Shown here one piece after another: positions 7,364-10,463 of a DNA stretch of 10,463 nucleotides. The DNA is from SIG588 sp045533175 (GTDB lineage Bacteria; Bacillota; Clostridia; Oscillospirales; Acutalibacteraceae): assembly GCA_045533175.1 (NCBI GenBank), contig JAZSHJ010000080.1, forward strand, positions 1 to 10,463, given 5' to 3'. Every line of letters begins with the position of its first letter. Position 1 is the stretch's first letter. Both the position numbers and the translations under genes were made by a program. The notes beneath the pieces were generated by a model that was not told the origin of the DNA, did no database searches, and worked only from the letters and a program-made list of their open reading frames with translations.

Positions 7364-7402
7364 CAAAACGACAGCGTGACCGTCGGTCACGCTGTCGTTT
7401 TG
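7364..7402. terminator. Bidirectional intrinsic terminator
   Basis: A 19-bp perfect inverted repeat around a single T (7364-7382 and 7384-7402); in practice it gives a stem of about 17 bp with a 5-base loop. A-rich and T-rich ends flank it on both strands (TTTTGTTATTTCTT on plus, GTTTTGTTT on minus). It fills the gap between two convergent genes, seven bases after the transporter stop and directly against the beta-galactosidase stop, so it can serve both. Confidence 0.93.
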
Positions 7403-9424
7403 TTATTTCTTCAAAATGCGTACGCCGAAGGGCTTGACCTGAACTGTGCCACTCACCGTTTCACCCGTGAGAATGTCGGTCATCGGGGTGTCAGCCGTGA
7501 AGGTGGCGGGTTGTCCGCGGTATTCCACCATGGCATAACCCGCGCCTGCCTCACCCTCGCGGTAGGCAATCGTAAGGTTGGGGGAAGCGTCGAAACGCCG
7601 TACACCGCTTTCTGCCAGCGCCATGTCCGACAATTTTTTCATGTCTGCCTCTGCGGGAAGGGTTCCGAGTACGATAACCGTGCCGCGCCCGACCTTCTTT
7701 TTGAAAGCAATCGCCTTTCCCTTGAGGGCGGGGTAAAAATCGCCTGTGACCGTCGCCAACACTTCCGCATCCGCCGGCACATCGAACAGTTGCAGCCAGG
7801 TGTTGGCAGAGAACTCCTCTCCGTTCGCCCACGTGCAGGTCACGCGGTGGGCGTTGTCCGGCACTTGGTGTACAAGAGCAGCACCCGTCAGCCGTTCCAG
7901 CATGCCCGTTTCGCGGTCGGTATAATGGGTGCCGTCCACCGTACGAATATCGGTCATTGCTCCCGCAAACCAAGTGCCGCCTCCTTTCACCCACTCTTCA
8001 ATGCGAGCAGACAGATCGCCGATTTCCAATGTCATGGCGGCGGGAGTGAAGAACAGCTTATAGTTATCCAACGACTTGTTCACACCGATCACATCCGGAC
8101 GGATACCGTGCTCTACCAATCGCATGTGTGTTTTCTGCACACGGTCGGTATATACCCATTGCGCTGCCGCACCGTCTGCGATGATCGGCTGCATTTCCAT
8201 CAGGCGGTCGTTGTGTGCCGAAAGCAACAGCGCCACATCGGTTTGCACCTTAGTACCGTTAATAAATTCACTACTCTTTTCAAATCCTGCCGCCACCGAC
8301 TGCACCTCGCCAAAGGTGTGCATCGGACGACCGGAGGCATACAGCACCGAACCGTGCATCAACTCGCCGCCACCCCAATGTTGCCGCCACAGCCAGTAAA
8401 GATTTGCTTCGCCGCCGTGTATCACCGGCATCCATGACACCGCCTCACAGAAACCTGCGCAACGAATCTGGTTGGTAATGACGTTTGAACCGTTCCAGCA
8501 GGTGGACGTTTCCGTGTTCCAGAAGGGACGATCCTTCAAGGTGCGCAGATAATCAAACCACATAATACATTGCCACAGATTACCTTCATCGCGGTAGTGG
8601 TTAAACTGCATCACATCCGACATGTCGGCAATCGCTTCGTAATCCAGCGCCAGTTTCGGCATAATGTCGGTGCCGACAGGGGCTTTGGTATACCGGTGCA
8701 GAATATCGATCTGCATCTTCACGAAATCGAGATGTGCCTCGGCCTGAAACTCTTTCCAATCGGCCAGCAGGCAGGGTGTCTGCCACGTACGTGCGGGCAT
8801 CGGCACCTGATCGAAGCGGTCATACCATTGGCTGAAGATGTTGGAGTTCCAGCGGCGATTGAGTTCCTCCACCGTACCGTATTTCTTCTCCAAAAACGCG
8901 GTAAATCCGCGACGGCAATCGTCGCAGTAGCAGCCCCAGCGTTTCCCGTCGTTTTTGACGTAGATCTCGTTGTCGATCTGCCAGCCGATCACCCGTTCAT
9001 CCGTGCCGAATTCCTTGCCCATCGCCTCCGCAATGCGAGCGCTGTAAAAGTTGTAGTGCGGGTTGTTGGAGCAACAACTGCGGCGGCCGCCGTGCAACGA
9101 GGGTAGGCCATCCTCATTGACTGTCATCATATCGGGGTGCTTTTCCTCCAACCAGCGCGGCGGGCAGGCGGAAGGGGTGCCGAGGATGACCGAGATTCCC
9201 GCCGCCCACAGTCTATCCATTACGCGGTGCAACCACGAAAAATCGAATTCGCCGTCACGTGGCTCCATGTTATGCCACGCAAACTCCGCCATACGCATCA
9301 CGTTGCAACCGGATTCCACCATCATTTTGATGTCGTGTTCCTGCTCGGATTCATCCCACGTTTCGGGATAGTAGGCCGCCCCCAGCATCGGGGTACGCAA
9401 GGCATGTTTTTCCATATCGGTCAT
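7403..9424 (-). CDS. GH42 family beta-galactosidase
   Basis: Hydrolyses terminal beta-D-galactosides. The 673-residue protein has no signal peptide, so it acts in the cytoplasm on imported oligosaccharides. The N-terminal TIM barrel (about 1-390) carries YYPETWDE (19-26), the acid/base site GWQIDNE with Glu153, and a likely nucleophile Glu305 in FWNTETS. Cys165, Cys167 and Cys170, with Cys117 or Cys118, match the four-cysteine zinc site of the Thermus A4 type enzyme. A trimerisation-like middle domain (VALLLSAHNDR onward) and a small beta C-terminal domain ending FGVRILKK complete the family order. The start is ATG 9424, with AGGAGG a few bases upstream; an in-frame ATG at 9490 lies upstream of the promoter. 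It is divergent from an AraC-type regulator, its probable controller. The exact substrate (lactose, galactan or plant glycan) is open. Confidence 0.95.
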   Translation of the reverse strand: MTDMEKHALRTPMLGAAYYPETWDESEQEHDIKMMVESGCNVMRMAEFAWHNMEPRDGEFDFSWLHRVMDRLWAAGISVILGTPSACPPRWLEEKHPDMMTVNEDGLPSLHGGRRSCCSNNPHYNFYSARIAEAMGKEFGTDERVIGWQIDNEIYVKNDGKRWGCYCDDCRRGFTAFLEKKYGTVEELNRRWNSNIFSQWYDRFDQVPMPARTWQTPCLLADWKEFQAEAHLDFVKMQIDILHRYTKAPVGTDIMPKLALDYEAIADMSDVMQFNHYRDEGNLWQCIMWFDYLRTLKDRPFWNTETSTCWNGSNVITNQIRCAGFCEAVSWMPVIHGGEANLYWLWRQHWGGGELMHGSVLYASGRPMHTFGEVQSVAAGFEKSSEFINGTKVQTDVALLLSAHNDRLMEMQPIIADGAAAQWVYTDRVQKTHMRLVEHGIRPDVIGVNKSLDNYKLFFTPAAMTLEIGDLSARIEEWVKGGGTWFAGAMTDIRTVDGTHYTDRETGMLERLTGAALVHQVPDNAHRVTCTWANGEEFSANTWLQLFDVPADAEVLATVTGDFYPALKGKAIAFKKKVGRGTVIVLGTLPAEADMKKLSDMALAESGVRRFDASPNLTIAYREGEAGAGYAMVEYRGQPATFTADTPMTDILTGETVSGTVQVKPFGVRILKK

Positions 9425-9441
9425 GTTTGCTCCTCCTTTTC

Positions 9442-9460
9442 GGTTGCGTTTTCGGCAACC
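9442..9460. promoter_or_regulatory. Inverted repeat between the divergent promoters and the GH42 start
   Basis: GGTTGC (9442-9447) and GCAACC (9455-9460) flank a 7-base loop. The repeat lies just downstream of the predicted beta-galactosidase transcription start and overlaps the candidate -35 box of the regulator gene. It could be an operator acting on both genes, or a small mRNA hairpin just before the ribosome site. The sequence alone does not decide. Confidence 0.5.
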
Positions 9461-9472
9461 CTGTGCTATAAT
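9444..9472 (+). promoter_or_regulatory. Candidate promoter for the AraC-family gene
   Basis: TATAAT at 9467-9472 is a perfect -10 box preceded by TGC (extended -10). The -35 position 17 bases away is a weak TTGCGT (9444-9449). The leader would be about 55 bases. An alternative is TTGCCA (9477-9482), 17 bases, TAAAAA (9500-9505), with a poorer -10. Confidence 0.55.
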
Positions 9473-9499
9473 TATATTGCCAACATACAATTATTTCAA
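9471..9499 (-). promoter_or_regulatory. Sigma-A promoter for the beta-galactosidase gene
   Basis: On the minus strand, TTGAAA (9499-9494), 17 bases and TATAAT (9476-9471), close to consensus. The transcription start would be near 9464, giving a leader of about 40 bases. Its -10 box shares two bases with the plus-strand -10 box, so polymerase cannot occupy both promoters at once. Confidence 0.8.
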
Positions 9500-9534
9500 T
9501 AAAAAATACTTGCTAAACTATAAGGATGTTGCTT

Positions 9535-10320
9535 ATGTATGTAGAAACCAATTACAACCTTCAAAAATATCGAGAACAGTTCCCCTTGCCGCTGTTGATA
9601 CAAAGTGTCGGCACACACGAACAAGAGGCGATTTTTCGCCCGCACGGGACACCGTTTCATCAAGTCCTGTGGGTAGCGGACGGGGCAGGTGTGTTTACGT
9701 TGGGCGACCGCACGATAACCCTTCAAGCAGGGCAAGGGTATTTTACACGGCGCAACGCAGCGCAGATCTATCACTCCGCGGGGGGGACGTTTGTCACCGC
9801 GTGGTTTTGCTTTTTCGGATGTGACGCTCTGCTCGATCATTACGGGATCGGTGACGGATTCTTGTTTGACGTGCCATCCTTTTTGCCGCGGCGATTCAAA
9901 GATTTCTTCGCCTTTTGCCGCGGAAACAGCACTCCCATCTCCCGCTCCGCTGCAGGATACGCCCTGCTGACCGATCTGCTTTCGGCGCACTTTTCCCCCA
10001 TTGCCCCGCTGGCACAGCGAGTGGACGTTTTGCTGGAAAGCCGCTTCGGAGAAGGCGTTTCGCTCGAAGAGGTCGCAAAAGCGGTCGGAATAAGCAAATA
10101 CGCGCTGTGTCACCGATACAAAGAGGAACGGGGTATATCGGTGATGGAACAGTTGCGGCGGATTCGTTTGGCCAAAGCCAAACAATATCTCACGGCAACA
10201 AGCGAGCCCATCGCCGTGATCGGGCAACGGTGCGGCTTTGACAGCCCGAGTTATTTCACCAAAACATTTCGTGAAGCCACGGGAATGTCTCCCGGTGAGT
10301 TTCGACACAGGCACCCGTAA
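9535..10320 (+). CDS. AraC-family transcriptional regulator
   Basis: A 261-residue DNA-binding regulator. The N-terminal half is a cupin-like sensing domain (about 30-100: HQVLWVADGAGVFTLGDRTI, then LQAGQGYF). The C-terminal half has the two AraC helix-turn-helix units: VSLEEVAKAVGISKYALCHRY (176-196), and the conserved second unit IAVIGQRCGFDSPSYFTKTF (226-245) followed by TGMSPGEFR. The start is set at 9535 because AAGGA (9522-9526) lies eight bases before it and overlaps the upstream ATG at 9526, which would have no spacing. Standing divergent from the GH42 gene, it most likely controls that gene in response to a galactoside or related sugar, and perhaps itself. Ligand and sign of regulation are unknown. 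A hairpin cluster follows the stop. Confidence 0.93.
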   Translation: MYVETNYNLQKYREQFPLPLLIQSVGTHEQEAIFRPHGTPFHQVLWVADGAGVFTLGDRTITLQAGQGYFTRRNAAQIYHSAGGTFVTAWFCFFGCDALLDHYGIGDGFLFDVPSFLPRRFKDFFAFCRGNSTPISRSAAGYALLTDLLSAHFSPIAPLAQRVDVLLESRFGEGVSLEEVAKAVGISKYALCHRYKEERGISVMEQLRRIRLAKAKQYLTATSEPIAVIGQRCGFDSPSYFTKTFREATGMSPGEFRHRHP

Positions 10321-10327
10321 ACAATCA

Positions 10328-10406
10328 AAACCACTAGTAAACTAGTGGTTTGCTCAGACCCTAGAAGGGTCAGTACTTGCTGACCCCTCTAAGGGGTACT
10401 GAGGGT
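10328..10406. repeat. Cluster of palindromes, REP or IS200-end like
   Basis: Eight bases after the AraC stop there is an 11-bp perfect hairpin at 10328-10351 (CCACTAGT, AA, ACTAGTGG core). Next come GACCCT-AGA-AGGGTC at 10357-10371 and ACCCCT-CTA-AGGGGT at 10383-10397. CTCAG (10353-10357) can pair with CTGAG (10399-10403) to enclose both, giving a cross-shaped fold. TCAGTAC (10370-10376) with GTACTGA (10396-10402) is a competing pairing. There is no T-run typical of a terminator. Such hairpin trains are common at ends of IS200/IS605 elements and their REP derivatives; no transposase lies in the window. Confidence 0.65.
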
Positions 10407-10425
10407 TTGTTATCGCATCACTATT

Positions 10426-10459
10426 ACAGGCAGCCACTAAAGTGGCTGTCTGTTTCTTT
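10426..10459 (+). terminator. Terminator-like hairpin at the right edge
   Basis: A 13-bp stem (10426-10438 with 10441-10453, one G.T wobble, AA between the arms) is followed by TTCTTT. It fits an intrinsic terminator for the AraC gene about 105 bases after its stop. Its CCACTAAAGTGG core echoes the CCACTAGT hairpin at 10331, so it may instead be another part of the palindrome cluster. Confidence 0.5.
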
Positions 10460-10463
10460 ATCT

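Noticed and set aside
7376..8437. 353-residue plus-strand frame opposite the beta-galactosidase
   Set aside because: It starts inside the terminator, has no ribosome site, and lies antisense to a well-supported GH42 gene.
9425..9490. N-terminal extension of the beta-galactosidase from ATG 9490
   Set aside because: It would run through the -10 box and the ribosome site of the gene; the family N-terminus begins after Met at 9424.
9496..10314. 272-residue minus-strand frame opposite the AraC gene
   Set aside because: The plus strand encodes a complete AraC-type regulator with both helix-turn-helix units; this frame resembles no family.

Overview
This window looks like chromosomal core DNA from a Gram-positive anaerobe, most likely a gut-type Clostridia (Oscillospirales-like). 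That placement is an inference. It rests on strong AAGGAGG-type ribosome binding sites, sigma-A style promoters (TTTACA-17-TATACT), a DNA polymerase I whose proofreading domain lacks its usual metal-binding residues, and a moderately GC-rich composition. No rRNA or marker phylogeny is available to confirm it.

Layout. Positions 1-148 hold non-coding repeat DNA: two exact 44-base direct copies 97 bases apart, with several small palindromes. A minus-strand block follows, transcribed in the order polA (2983-5505), rpsO (2553-2819), pnp (149-2368). A plus-strand pair, murI (5652-6434) and an EamA/DMT-family membrane transporter (6431-7357), is divergent from polA and overlaps by ATGA. A 39-base near-perfect palindrome at 7364-7402 separates this pair from a convergent GH42 beta-galactosidase (7403-9424, minus). 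That gene is divergent from an AraC-family regulator (9535-10320, plus). The right edge (10321-10463) is a cluster of hairpins resembling REP or IS200-end palindromes.

How the parts work together. rpsO and pnp are the classic S15/PNPase neighbours, and both have highly structured untranslated regions here. The rpsO leader has a clear promoter and contains a hairpin segment exactly complementary to the rpsO Shine-Dalgarno sequence, which suggests S15 autoregulation. Between rpsO and pnp lie an intrinsic terminator and then a 27-position stem. That stem pairs almost completely only as minus-strand RNA, because its exceptions are G.U wobbles. It sits where E. coli carries the RNase III-cut hairpin used in PNPase autocontrol. 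murI supplies D-glutamate for peptidoglycan, but its first catalytic motif reads ACHPAT instead of the expected ACNTAT. The beta-galactosidase and the AraC-type protein look like a small sugar-responsive unit. Their promoters face away from each other and share one palindromic TATAATTATA as both -10 boxes.

I found no CRISPR array, tRNA, phage or defence system, and no clearly new multi-gene system. The most interesting signals are the two RNA leaders in the rpsO-pnp region, the altered MurI motif, the shared -10 divergent promoter and the repeat clusters at both edges. The edge repeats suggest the window ends where an assembly broke.
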